Shown here in pieces: positions 1 to 5,316 of a stretch of 5,316 bases of DNA (positions are counted from its first letter, which is position 1; each line of letters opens with the position of its first letter). The position numbers were made by a program, and so were the translations under genes. A model generated the notes under the pieces. The model saw only the letters and a list, made by a program, of their open reading frames with translations. It was not told the origin of the DNA and did not search any database. The stretch is taken from NCBI GenBank assembly GCA_021774205.1, contig JAJFJI010000187.1:1-5316 (forward strand). The letters are read 5' to 3'. The DNA is from Nitrosomonas sp. Lineage in GTDB: Bacteria; Pseudomonadota; Gammaproteobacteria; Burkholderiales; Nitrosomonadaceae.

Positions 1-1335
1 TTTACTGACCATACGACGCAATGATTTTATGGCAAAGAAAACACCAACCACCACTACCGGAATAGCAATACCTGTCACCAGCTCCACATTAATAGCCAGG
101 CCAGCGGCCTTACCGGCTTTTAGTCCATAGCTAACGATACCCAATAGATAGTAGCTCAACACTACGATAGACAATCCTTCGACCGTCTCCTGCAAACGCA
201 ACTGCAGATGCGCCCGGTTATCCATCGACCGCAGCAAGTCACGAATTTGCGCTTCCATGGAAATATCAACGCGCGTCCGCAATAAACCAGAAGCACGCGC
301 CACGCGCAGAGATAGCGTTTCTAGTTTGGTATGAACCAGCTCACAGGTACCCATGGCCGACGATAAACGCTGCTCCATAAACTCCTGTAGCATTTGTAGC
401 CCTTCGATACGTTCTTCGCGTAACTCGGTAATACGGAGTTTCACAATATCGTAATAAGCCCGAGATGCATTTATCCGATGACTAGTCTGCGCAGACAAAC
501 GTTCTATTTCCGATGCCAATTTGGTCAATTCATCCAGTAATTGCTGTTCATCTTCAATGTTGGCCATTTCGATATTATTCGCAATCAATGTCGCCAAACG
601 TTGATCAGCACGCGCTAATTGAGGAATAATCTCACGTACTAAAGGTACTGGCAGCATCGCCATCATTCGATAGGTTTCAATTTCAAGCAGGCGTTGCACC
701 AAGCGACCAACTTGGCGACTACGTAAATTTTCATCGTGGATCAATATGCGGCCAAAACCGTCACTATGTATTTGGTTATCACTCCACACACTGGCACTAC
801 CCCCGGCCACCCTGGAACCAATAACCGTATTGGAAGAAAAAAGACTCGCTAGCTCAGTCAAGCTACGCTTTGGGCGCGACCTGTCGTCCAGTGCAATATG
901 AGTAGCAATCAGTATCTCACCCGGCAAACTAGCCAACCATTCATTTGGCACAAGTTGAACAGCCGTTTCCTCAAAAGGTTTTTCAAATGGTCCTTCACAA
1001 TAAAAAGTATAGGTTGAATATTCGGTGTGACGTTCCCACCTAAGCCGCAGCGCACCCAAATCAATACTATAATCATTACTATGGTCACTGGGAGAATTAA
1101 CTCCGTAGCACTTGCATAAATCGCCAACAAGTTTACGCTCTTTATCAACCCACTGACGATCTGATATCAACACTAAATGTGAAAGCTGGGCAGGTGCGGC
1201 CAATAATTCATAGGCAACAGTATTTAGCTCTGCATATAGCACTTGCCTTTGCCGGTATTCAGAAAACCCAAACAACTCCTTGTCGTGAGATTCTATCGTC
1301 TTGTCAGGAATTTGGGATAATGGCGTGGGATCCAT
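1..1335 (-). CDS. DUF3422 family membrane-anchored protein, 3' end cut by window edge
   Basis: The frame is open for 445 codons from an ATG at 1335 to base 1, with no stop, so the extreme C-terminus is missing. It matches the DUF3422 family as I know it. It has a conserved block LRWERHTEY near residues 97-106, a glycine-rich GSRVAGGSASVWS block near residues 172-184, and RLLEIETYRMM near 216-226. A long charged helical, probably coiled-coil, stretch follows at about 240-380. Two hydrophobic segments come last, at about 386-405 (GLSIVVLSYYLLG) and 414-436 (AIPVVVVGVFFAI), followed by a basic tail (KSLRRMVSK). This predicts a large soluble domain held in the inner membrane by a C-terminal hairpin. 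The molecular function of the family is unknown. The start is the first ATG after an in-frame TGA at 1369-1371, and no strong Shine-Dalgarno sequence precedes it. The gene lies 125 bases after the transpeptidase with no convincing terminator between them, so co-transcription is possible. The length already matches full-size members. Confidence 0.9.
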   Translation of the reverse strand, partial: MDPTPLSQIPDKTIESHDKELFGFSEYRQRQVLYAELNTVAYELLAAPAQLSHLVLISDRQWVDKERKLVGDLCKCYGVNSPSDHSNDYSIDLGALRLRWERHTEYSTYTFYCEGPFEKPFEETAVQLVPNEWLASLPGEILIATHIALDDRSRPKRSLTELASLFSSNTVIGSRVAGGSASVWSDNQIHSDGFGRILIHDENLRSRQVGRLVQRLLEIETYRMMAMLPVPLVREIIPQLARADQRLATLIANNIEMANIEDEQQLLDELTKLASEIERLSAQTSHRINASRAYYDIVKLRITELREERIEGLQMLQEFMEQRLSSAMGTCELVHTKLETLSLRVARASGLLRTRVDISMEAQIRDLLRSMDNRAHLQLRLQETVEGLSIVVLSYYLLGIVSYGLKAGKAAGLAINVELVTGIAIPVVVVGVFFAIKSLRRMVSK

Positions 1336-1460
1336 ATCTGATTGAACAAACAGTAAGTGAATGTATTTTCAGTATTGCATCAAACGGTATTGACACGCAA
1401 CTTTAACGGAAATTTTTCCAGCAGCTAGTACAGATTTATCATAACAATCATTGTGATTAC

Positions 1461-3131
1461 TCACCAACGCGCTAAACTCAAAGCGCGCTTGTCCCGCCCA
1501 TAAGTATCCGGTGAATAATGTATTTTACGCTGACTATCTATCCAGGTTGTCAGGTAAACTACATAAGTAGGTAACGGTTCAGGCAAATTTACTGTGGCTG
1601 TTTTGCCGGCATTTATCTGAGCAGTCAATTCCGTCTGCGTTCTGCCCTCTTCCATTGCAAAACCCGCCAACGCCACCGGATGCTCCAATCGGACACACCC
1701 CGAACTAAATGTTCTTATCTCCGAGTGAAACAATGACTTTGTTGGCGTATCATGGAGATATATACTAAAGGGGTTCGGTAATATAAATTTGATGGTACCC
1801 AGCGCATTTTTTGCACCAGGATCCTGACGTAACACATAAGGAAATTCTTTTTTAATCGCCAGCCAATCGATAGTGTCAGGATCAATGGATGCTTCTCTAT
1901 AGTCATAACCTTGATAAACCTTAATTCCCCGCGTAGCGAAAAAAGTCGGATCTTTCTGTTGCTTAGGCAACAAATCTTTTTTGGCAATACTGGCAGGAAC
2001 GTTCCAAAATGGATTCAGGATAAAGTGTGAGATATTGCTACTAAAACTAGGCGTCGAGCGAAAATATTTTCCAACGATAATTCGCATAGTCAATATCTGC
2101 TGATCGTGTTTCACCGCAGCAAGCTGAAATCCAGCGATATTAACCAGCAAATAACGCCCCCCCAGATCCCTTGGCAGCCAACGCAGGCGTTCCATGTTAA
2201 GGCGAAGCTGCTGAACTTTTTCTGCAGGCGTCATATTTAAAGCGCGTCGGGTATTTCTCCCAATGATTCCATCCGTATTTAATCCATGCTGCGCTTGAAA
2301 TGTTTTAATGGCATTGACTAGATCGCCGTCATAATTATTACTTTGAGTTGGCGGAAGGTTATATTCCGCCGTTCCATGTGTGTGAAAGGCTTCTGCAATA
2401 CGTGCACGAACCAGAGGAATTACCGCGTGTGATGTGTTCGGCTGAATATCAAAAAAAGCTGGGATCCGAGTCCAGGCAATTTGACGCGCAACCAGGTCGC
2501 GGTATTTCGCTAAAGCTTGTTTTAACAACTGATAACTAGGAATCTTTGGCGACAAATCGTATAAGGATTGCTGAAAATGATCGGAAGCCACAGCCTCCAA
2601 TAAAAAAATTACCGGATCAAAAAGTGGCTGTGGGATATGCCAGTCTGGATCTACTTCTTTTGCTGATAATTGACCTAGGCGCATATCCTCTGCCAGCATC
2701 AATAACGCCCGAGTTGTCTGAAATTCCAACTCATAAGGAATAGCCGAATAATTATCTGACCGCAACTGTCGCAAATGATGAAGCTGGTAGTCATGACTAT
2801 CTAATCCCTCTGCCTCAGCATTTGCAATGAATTCCAAAGCAATATCATGCAGCACTGATGTTGAATCTGACTGCAACCAAATCGGCTGATAATCCCGACC
2901 TGCATAAAAACGTTGCAATGCACTTAAACCACTTTCTTGCGTTGTTGCCGTTAAATATTTCTCCAATTGCTTACGCAACGCTTGCGCTTCAGGCATAGCA
3001 ACGGATACTGTCGGCATCGCTATTAATAACAAAACGACACTAACAAAAAGCCCAAACCATCGTGCCAATCGAATGACAATGCGCTCGCCACATCTGTTCA
3101 ATTTTTCTGGTTTTGCATGAAAGCTACACAT
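1461..3131 (-). CDS. YcbB-type L,D-transpeptidase (YkuD domain) with peptidoglycan-binding domain
   Basis: This 556-residue protein is predicted to act in the periplasm, forming 3-3 cross-links between meso-diaminopimelate residues of peptidoglycan stems or attaching amino compounds there. A basic N-terminus (R21-LAR) precedes a hydrophobic segment at 26-45, with a possible signal peptidase site after SVA45. An incompletely processed membrane anchor is also possible. Residues about 50-255 match the N-terminal scaffold of the YcbB/LdtD group. Residues about 262-300 form a PG_binding_1 domain (AIKTFQAQHGLNTDGIIG). The catalytic YkuD domain spans about 325-505. Its signature is intact: YLHDTP with His460, then SSGCVRL with the nucleophile Cys479. 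The order and length resemble E. coli LdtD (YcbB). The ATG at 3131 follows an A-rich, weak ribosome site (AAAAGAAA). No ycbK-like endopeptidase gene follows, unlike in enteric bacteria. The next gene is a DUF3422 protein. The substrate cannot be determined from sequence alone. Confidence 0.95.
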   Translation of the reverse strand: MCSFHAKPEKLNRCGERIVIRLARWFGLFVSVVLLLIAMPTVSVAMPEAQALRKQLEKYLTATTQESGLSALQRFYAGRDYQPIWLQSDSTSVLHDIALEFIANAEAEGLDSHDYQLHHLRQLRSDNYSAIPYELEFQTTRALLMLAEDMRLGQLSAKEVDPDWHIPQPLFDPVIFLLEAVASDHFQQSLYDLSPKIPSYQLLKQALAKYRDLVARQIAWTRIPAFFDIQPNTSHAVIPLVRARIAEAFHTHGTAEYNLPPTQSNNYDGDLVNAIKTFQAQHGLNTDGIIGRNTRRALNMTPAEKVQQLRLNMERLRWLPRDLGGRYLLVNIAGFQLAAVKHDQQILTMRIIVGKYFRSTPSFSSNISHFILNPFWNVPASIAKKDLLPKQQKDPTFFATRGIKVYQGYDYREASIDPDTIDWLAIKKEFPYVLRQDPGAKNALGTIKFILPNPFSIYLHDTPTKSLFHSEIRTFSSGCVRLEHPVALAGFAMEEGRTQTELTAQINAGKTATVNLPEPLPTYVVYLTTWIDSQRKIHYSPDTYGRDKRALSLARW

Positions 3132-3213
3132 ACAGGATTTCTTTTGGGTTCATAGCATTGAATGTTTTTCACCACTCATAACAAATTTACTAAAAATATA
3201 TGTGCTTATACTG

Positions 3214-3409
3214 TTAGAAAACATGGTCAGGACGCACGGCGATTGCGGATGAGGCAAGTGACGTCAATACACTATTATTGGATATAGAAATACTCAGCAG
3301 CGGAGCAGCCAGGTCCGAAGAAACGTCTACTTTCGTGTTGAAAAAATCAGCTTGAATAGCACACAAGAAAAAAAGTTATAACGACCGACCCAGTACAATG
3401 AATCATCAT
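3214..3409 (-). pseudogene. possible small exported protein gene broken by a 1-base shift in a T7 run
   Basis: From ATG at 3409 the frame reads MMIHCTGSVVITFFLVCYSS and stops at a TGA (3347-3349). Removing one base from the seven-T run (A7 at 3368-3374 on the plus strand) joins it to a second frame, which runs to a TAA at 3214-3216. The fused product would be 64 residues. It begins MMIHCTGSVVITFFLCAIQA, which resembles a signal peptide with a cleavage site after AIQA, and continues DFFNTKVDVSSDLAAPLL. The second frame also has a TTG start at 3366, giving 50 residues. No good ribosome site precedes the ATG, and the opposite strand is also open over part of the region. I do not recognise the product. 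It could be a decayed gene, a sequencing error, a slippage-expressed protein, or chance. Confidence 0.25.
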
Positions 3410-3478
3410 TAGTTGGTGTGGCGGGGTATGGAGATTTAACTCACACGCTTGAGATAAACGCAAAAAACGTTTTATTCC

Positions 3479-3494
3479 TTACATATAAATGTAA
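3479..3494. repeat. perfect inverted repeat TTACAT-ATAA-ATGTAA
   Basis: Two perfect 6-base arms flank a 4-base AT centre. On the minus strand it is followed at once by GGAATAAAAC, so it sits just upstream of the open frame leading to the candidate small protein. It is too AT-rich to terminate transcription and has no T run after it on the plus strand. It could be a regulator site or simply AT-rich chance symmetry. Confidence 0.3.
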
Positions 3495-3624
3495 AAAACA
3501 GATTTTGACTTTAGGCGCCTTTCAACTTTACCTTGAATATTAATGACTGCACAGACGTCATAAGCATAAAAAATATCAAAATTGTAACTATTCAGTTTGC
3601 CCCCCTAAAATCCGCCATTTCGGC

Positions 3625-3653
3625 GTTACAAAATGATCATTATCATTTGTAAA
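3625..3653 (-). promoter_or_regulatory. candidate sigma70-type promoter TTTACA-17-TGTAAC
   Basis: Read on the minus strand, the -35 element TTTACA (3648-3653) matches TTGACA at five of six bases. A 17-base spacer follows (3631-3647). The -10 element TGTAAC (3625-3630) matches TATAAT at four of six. The predicted start near 3617-3619 falls within a small CGCC/GGCG hairpin. Transcription would run towards the candidate small open frame and then the transpeptidase. The near-symmetric operator occupies the whole spacer. A weaker promoter of the same geometry can be read on the plus strand (GTTACA-17-TGTAAA). Confidence 0.4.
3626..3652. promoter_or_regulatory. Fur-family-like operator (imperfect palindrome)
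   Basis: On the plus strand the left arm TTACAAAATGAT (3626-3637) and the right arm ATCATTTGTAA (3642-3652) are reverse complements except for one extra A. The 4-base centre is CATT. The minus strand contains AAATGATAATGATCATT, which agrees with the 19-base Fur consensus (GATAATGATAATCATTATC) at 13 positions by my manual alignment, including an uninterrupted AATGATAAT. The site lies between the -35 and -10 elements of a candidate promoter, a classic position for a repressor. Other Fur-family members (Zur, Mur, PerR) or an unrelated dimeric repressor would also fit. Confidence 0.4.
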
Positions 3654-3660
3654 CTCATAT

Positions 3661-3694
3661 CTTGCCCCTTGAACTGACAAATTATATGGGCAAG
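3661..3694. repeat. inverted repeat CTTGCCC / GGGCAAG after the ArsC-like gene
   Basis: Perfect 7-base arms (3661-3667 and 3688-3694) enclose a 20-base AT-rich loop. The repeat begins 12 bases after the ArsC-like stop codon on the minus strand. It could form a hairpin at the mRNA 3' end, but no T run follows, so it is not a standard intrinsic terminator. A protective 3' structure or a weak terminator are the likely options. Confidence 0.35.
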
Positions 3695-3705
3695 CTGAAC
3701 AGTTA

Positions 3706-4053
3706 CTAAAATTTAAGTAATTCATTAACATTTTCGGGGGGTCGGCACAATCTTGCCTTGTCGCCACGCACAACGATCGGTCGTTGTATCAAATCCGGGT
3801 TTTCTAACATGATTTTGATCAACGCATCGTCTGATACAGCGCCAAGATCTTTAGCCAATGGCTCATCTTTACGTAAAATGTCGCGTAGCGATAGATTTAA
3901 TTTGTCGAGAAGATCTCGAATATTCTCTTCAGTTAGTGGTGTTTCATAATAATTGACTGATTCAAATTCCACACCGCTGTCTCTAAGAATTGCAAGCGTT
4001 GCTCTACATTTACTGCATGTAGGTTTTTGATAAATAGTTATTTTCTCTTTCAT
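3706..4053 (-). CDS. arsC: ArsC/Spx-family thioredoxin-fold protein (putative glutaredoxin-type arsenate reductase)
   Basis: The 115-residue protein has the full ArsC-family length. It opens with a beta strand and active-site loop ITIYQKPTCSKCRATL. Cys13 corresponds to the single catalytic cysteine of plasmid R773 ArsC, and a second cysteine, Cys16, makes a CxxC motif. The three arginines that hold arsenate in ArsC have counterparts: Arg61 (DILRKDEP), Arg91 (LIQRPIVV) and Arg104 (RLCRPPE). A third cysteine, Cys103, sits beside Arg104. The expected role is cytosolic reduction of arsenate to arsenite using glutathione and glutaredoxin. The CxxC pair could instead support an Spx-like or general thiol role. 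No arsR, arsB or acr3 gene is visible nearby, so involvement in arsenic resistance is not supported by context. The ribosome site before the ATG at 4053 is weak. The gene follows the IalB-like gene by 70 bases, with a T8 tract in between. Confidence 0.85.
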   Translation of the reverse strand: MKEKITIYQKPTCSKCRATLAILRDSGVEFESVNYYETPLTEENIRDLLDKLNLSLRDILRKDEPLAKDLGAVSDDALIKIMLENPDLIQRPIVVRGDKARLCRPPENVNELLKF

Positions 4054-4123
4054 ATTGTTATTATTCTTGGAAGCATATCCAAAAAAAATTGGCTCAGAAT
4101 CGAGTACTAAATTTCAGACACCC

Positions 4124-4642
4124 CTATATTCCACACTCTTCAGAAATATTTTTGTAAGCAGCTGACGATCCTTTTAAACCAAAAGTATCTATCGTTTTCG
4201 TGCCTCTCGCAGATACGCCTTTAACCACAAAGGAACTGCCACGACGAATAGCGTCCGTCAGTTTGTTATCAGTTGCTTGATCAGGCGTCCAGGCTGACTC
4301 TCCTTCTGTAAAAAGGATAAAATTCTGGTTGCCGACAGTAACCGTTACCTCGCTTTCCGGTTTATAAGAATAGCCTGCAATATAACTAAATACATCACGA
4401 CTATTCTCCGCTGGCCGGTGTGTTATCAAAGCAAAAACATCACCGCGCTGCGTATAGTTCCCTTCTTCTTTTCTGGGCTGGCTAACCATGTAACACACTT
4501 TATTGTCAGCACCTTCAACAAACACATACGCTGACCAGTCGTCATGTTCGCCAATCTTCTTTGGTGCCTGAGCCCAGGTTGTTGTCACACTCATGGTTAA
4601 GGCAACACTTAAAACAAACAATTTTTCAAATTTTAGTCTCAT
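4124..4642 (-). CDS. invasion-associated locus B (IalB) family exported protein
   Basis: The 172-residue protein begins with a clear signal peptide: basic MRLKFEK, a hydrophobic core LFVLSVALTMSV, and probable cleavage after WAQA near residue 26. The mature part carries hallmarks I associate with the IalB family: DDWSAYVFVEG, VCYMVSQP, RGDVFALITHRP, a central SEVTVTVGNQNFILFTEGESAW segment spread over about residues 97-117, and SFVVKGVSARGTKTIDTF. A cysteine at 50 (VCYM) and another at 170 (EECGI) could form a disulfide. Bartonella IalB is linked to erythrocyte invasion, but the family is widespread in free-living Alphaproteobacteria and its general function is unknown. It probably resides in the periplasm or is membrane-associated. 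AAGG (4652-4655) lies 9 bases before the ATG and supports this start. It is the strongest hint that the host is alphaproteobacterial. Confidence 0.9.
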   Translation of the reverse strand: MRLKFEKLFVLSVALTMSVTTTWAQAPKKIGEHDDWSAYVFVEGADNKVCYMVSQPRKEEGNYTQRGDVFALITHRPAENSRDVFSYIAGYSYKPESEVTVTVGNQNFILFTEGESAWTPDQATDNKLTDAIRRGSSFVVKGVSARGTKTIDTFGLKGSSAAYKNISEECGI

Positions 4643-4736
4643 TTATCGGAACCTTGAGAATTAAAAGATAAGTTGCATCGTCGTTACTAGCCGTTTTCTA
4701 TTCACAAAATAGCCTTATCCGTGGCAAATCAATATC

Positions 4737-4753
4737 GGTGATCAATCATCACC
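4737..4753. repeat. hairpin GGTGAT-GATTG-ATCACC after the DUF2024 gene
   Basis: On the minus strand this perfect 6-base stem with a 5-base loop starts one base after the DUF2024 stop codon. No run of T follows (GATATTGATTTG), so it is at best a weak terminator. It may also be an mRNA 3' end structure. The remaining gap before the IalB-like gene contains TTGCCA (4722-4727), a fair -35 match, but no good -10 element at the right distance. Confidence 0.35.
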
Positions 4754-4754
4754 A

Positions 4755-5009
4755 TTAACAGCCTTCCATTTTATAGATAAAATAGCCATCTTTATTAATC
4801 GCTTCAACCACATCAGGCGGCGCACTCTGGCTATGGCAGAAACTGCATTCCTTGCTGCTAACCGTCGACCCACCCTCGCCAATCGAGTTTAGCCATTCCT
4901 TCGCATATTCTATTGCTTTTTGATCGTCTTTTATGGCAGTAAATACATCAAAATGCATAATATGCCCGTCTTTAGCCTTAACATAGGTATCATAAACATG
5001 TATTTGCAT
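4755..5009 (-). CDS. DUF2024 family protein
   Basis: The 84-residue protein matches the small DUF2024 family along its whole length. The conserved blocks are IHVYDTYVKAKDGHIMHFDV at the N-terminus, AIEYAKEWL in a central helix, SKECSFCHSQSA at about residues 52-63, and the tail GYFIYKMEGC. The family has no assigned function. There is no signal peptide or membrane segment, so it is probably cytosolic. Cys55, Cys58 and His59 form a CxxCH motif, and a fourth candidate ligand, Cys84, is the last residue. In the cytosol this is more likely a metal or redox site than a haem c attachment site. Histidines 16 and 19 could add ligands. A clear ribosome site AAGGA (5016-5020) lies 6 bases before the ATG, which fixes the start. 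It follows the methyltransferase by 70 bases, with two T-rich tracts in between. Confidence 0.92.
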   Translation of the reverse strand: MQIHVYDTYVKAKDGHIMHFDVFTAIKDDQKAIEYAKEWLNSIGEGGSTVSSKECSFCHSQSAPPDVVEAINKDGYFIYKMEGC

Positions 5010-5079
5010 ATTTTTTCCTTAAAAATTCAGTCGAAATTTATTCTTTGTAAAAAAACCGCATAAAAAACCACCAGCGACA

Positions 5080-5316
5080 TTATACAGTCTTTCTGCGTGC
5101 AACAACGACACCATCACGTGATGGATTTATAAAAGCATCAAAATCGGAATCACTAAAAATTAACCGGTTGTGCTCAAGAATTGCTTCAGTCCAGCCAGGA
5201 ACAACATCAGTATAGCTTTCAGCTGCCACACGCCCATGCCAAAGTACATTATCAGCGATATATAACCCGCCTGGACGAATACGATCTTTTGCCATATGCC
5301 ATATGGCAGGATAATC
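5080..5316 (-). CDS. class I SAM-dependent O-methyltransferase (Methyltransf_3 type), 5' part outside window
   Basis: The frame is open from base 5316 to a TAA at 5080-5082, giving 78 residues of the C-terminal part. The start is beyond the window. An internal ATG at 5295 is not the true start, because the preceding residues DYPAIWH continue the family pattern. The segment RIRPGGLYIADNVLWHGRV is the signature of the caffeoyl-CoA/catechol O-methyltransferase-like family. The Asp and Asn of ADNVLW are known metal ligands in that family. The end, INPSRDGVVVARRK, corresponds to the usual final strands. Members transfer a methyl group from S-adenosylmethionine to a hydroxyl, with a divalent metal, in the cytosol. 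The substrate cannot be told from this fragment, because the SAM-binding Rossmann motifs and most of the substrate pocket lie outside the window. T6 and T7 tracts follow the stop on the minus strand but without a strong stem, so termination there is uncertain. Confidence 0.9.
   Translation of the reverse strand, partial: DYPAIWHMAKDRIRPGGLYIADNVLWHGRVAAESYTDVVPGWTEAILEHNRLIFSDSDFDAFINPSRDGVVVARRKTV

Larger units (their letters stand above)
3132..3705. other. 574-base gap between the ArsC-like and transpeptidase genes
   Basis: No secure gene is present. From right to left along the minus strand, the gap contains a 7-base-arm inverted repeat just after the ArsC-like stop; a candidate promoter wrapped around a Fur-like palindrome; a short GC hairpin (CGCC-GAAAT-GGCG, 3613-3625) at the predicted transcript start; an AT-rich inverted repeat (3479-3494); and a possible broken small open frame (3214-3409). 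Bases about 3225-3330 look more GC-rich than the AT-rich surroundings, as expected of former or present coding sequence. The last 80 bases before the transpeptidase ATG are AT-rich, and I found no strong promoter there. Confidence 0.7.

Noticed and set aside
909..1148. Minus-strand open frame with a hydrophobic stretch
   Set aside because: It is an alternative frame inside the DUF3422 gene, whose own frame shows conserved motifs such as RWERHTEY in this region.
1179..1406. 75-codon plus-strand open frame
   Set aside because: It lies antisense to the start of the DUF3422 gene, has no family resemblance, and the opposite strand carries clearly conserved DUF3422 sequence.
1446..1458. Small inverted repeat AATCA-TTG-TGATT just after the transpeptidase stop
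   Set aside because: Five AT-rich base pairs with no T run following are too weak to call a terminator.
2348..2743. Two plus-strand open frames of about 63-65 codons and, at 1715-1987, a further minus-strand frame
   Set aside because: All lie within the transpeptidase gene, whose frame shows continuous family-consistent domains. The others have no recognisable content.
3259..3266. TGACGTCA palindrome
   Set aside because: An 8-base palindrome occurs by chance. It resembles a eukaryotic CRE element, which has no meaning in this bacterial context.
3239..3352. Plus-strand open stretch reading ADEASDVNTLLLDIEILSS
   Set aside because: There is no ATG, GTG or well-placed TTG start and no ribosome site. 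It is antisense to the candidate small protein frame, and both cannot easily be real.
3588..3773. 61-codon minus-strand frame overlapping the end of the ArsC-like gene and the Fur-like palindrome
   Set aside because: It begins with TTG inside the ArsC-like coding region without a ribosome site, and its product resembles nothing I know. The palindromic promoter geometry explains the same bases better.
3770..3787. Inverted repeat ACAACGA-TCGG-TCGTTGT
   Set aside because: It lies inside the ArsC-like coding sequence over the conserved RPIVV motif, so protein constraint and chance are sufficient explanations.
3758..3949. 63-codon plus-strand frame
   Set aside because: It is antisense to the conserved part of the ArsC-like gene, and its serine- and arginine-rich product looks like a shadow translation.
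5289..5306. Tandem CCATATG units near the right edge
   Set aside because: They encode the residues AIWHMA in the methyltransferase frame. Two short copies are compatible with chance.

Overview
The window reads as ordinary chromosomal DNA of a Gram-negative proteobacterium with moderate to low GC. All six recognisable genes lie on the minus strand. The best taxonomic clue is an IalB-family secreted protein (4124-4642), a family typical of Alphaproteobacteria. The DUF3422 protein and the YcbB-type L,D-transpeptidase fit a diderm proteobacterium. I infer an alphaproteobacterium of unresolved order, with moderate confidence.

In the direction of transcription (right to left) the layout is: the C-terminal part of a class I SAM-dependent O-methyltransferase, cut by the window edge (5080-5316); a small DUF2024 protein with a CxxCH motif (4755-5009); an exported IalB-like protein (4124-4642); an ArsC/Spx-family thioredoxin-fold protein (3706-4053); a 574-base stretch without a secure gene (3132-3705); a periplasmic L,D-transpeptidase with a peptidoglycan-binding domain (1461-3131); and a DUF3422 protein with a C-terminal membrane hairpin, whose last residues lie beyond base 1 (1-1335). 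Gaps of 70-125 bases separate the genes on either side of the large gap. I see no clear operon-wide overlap, so the genes may be loosely co-transcribed or independent.

The least ordinary part is the 574-base gap. It holds a nearly symmetric inverted repeat resembling a Fur-family operator. The repeat fills the 17-base spacer of a plausible sigma70-type promoter that points towards the transpeptidase. Downstream of it are traces of a short open frame for a signal-peptide-like small protein, interrupted in a run of seven T. Three proteins are envelope-related (transpeptidase, IalB-like, DUF3422). The ArsC-like and DUF2024 proteins are small, apparently cytosolic and cysteine-containing. No mobile element, CRISPR array, tRNA or rRNA was recognised.
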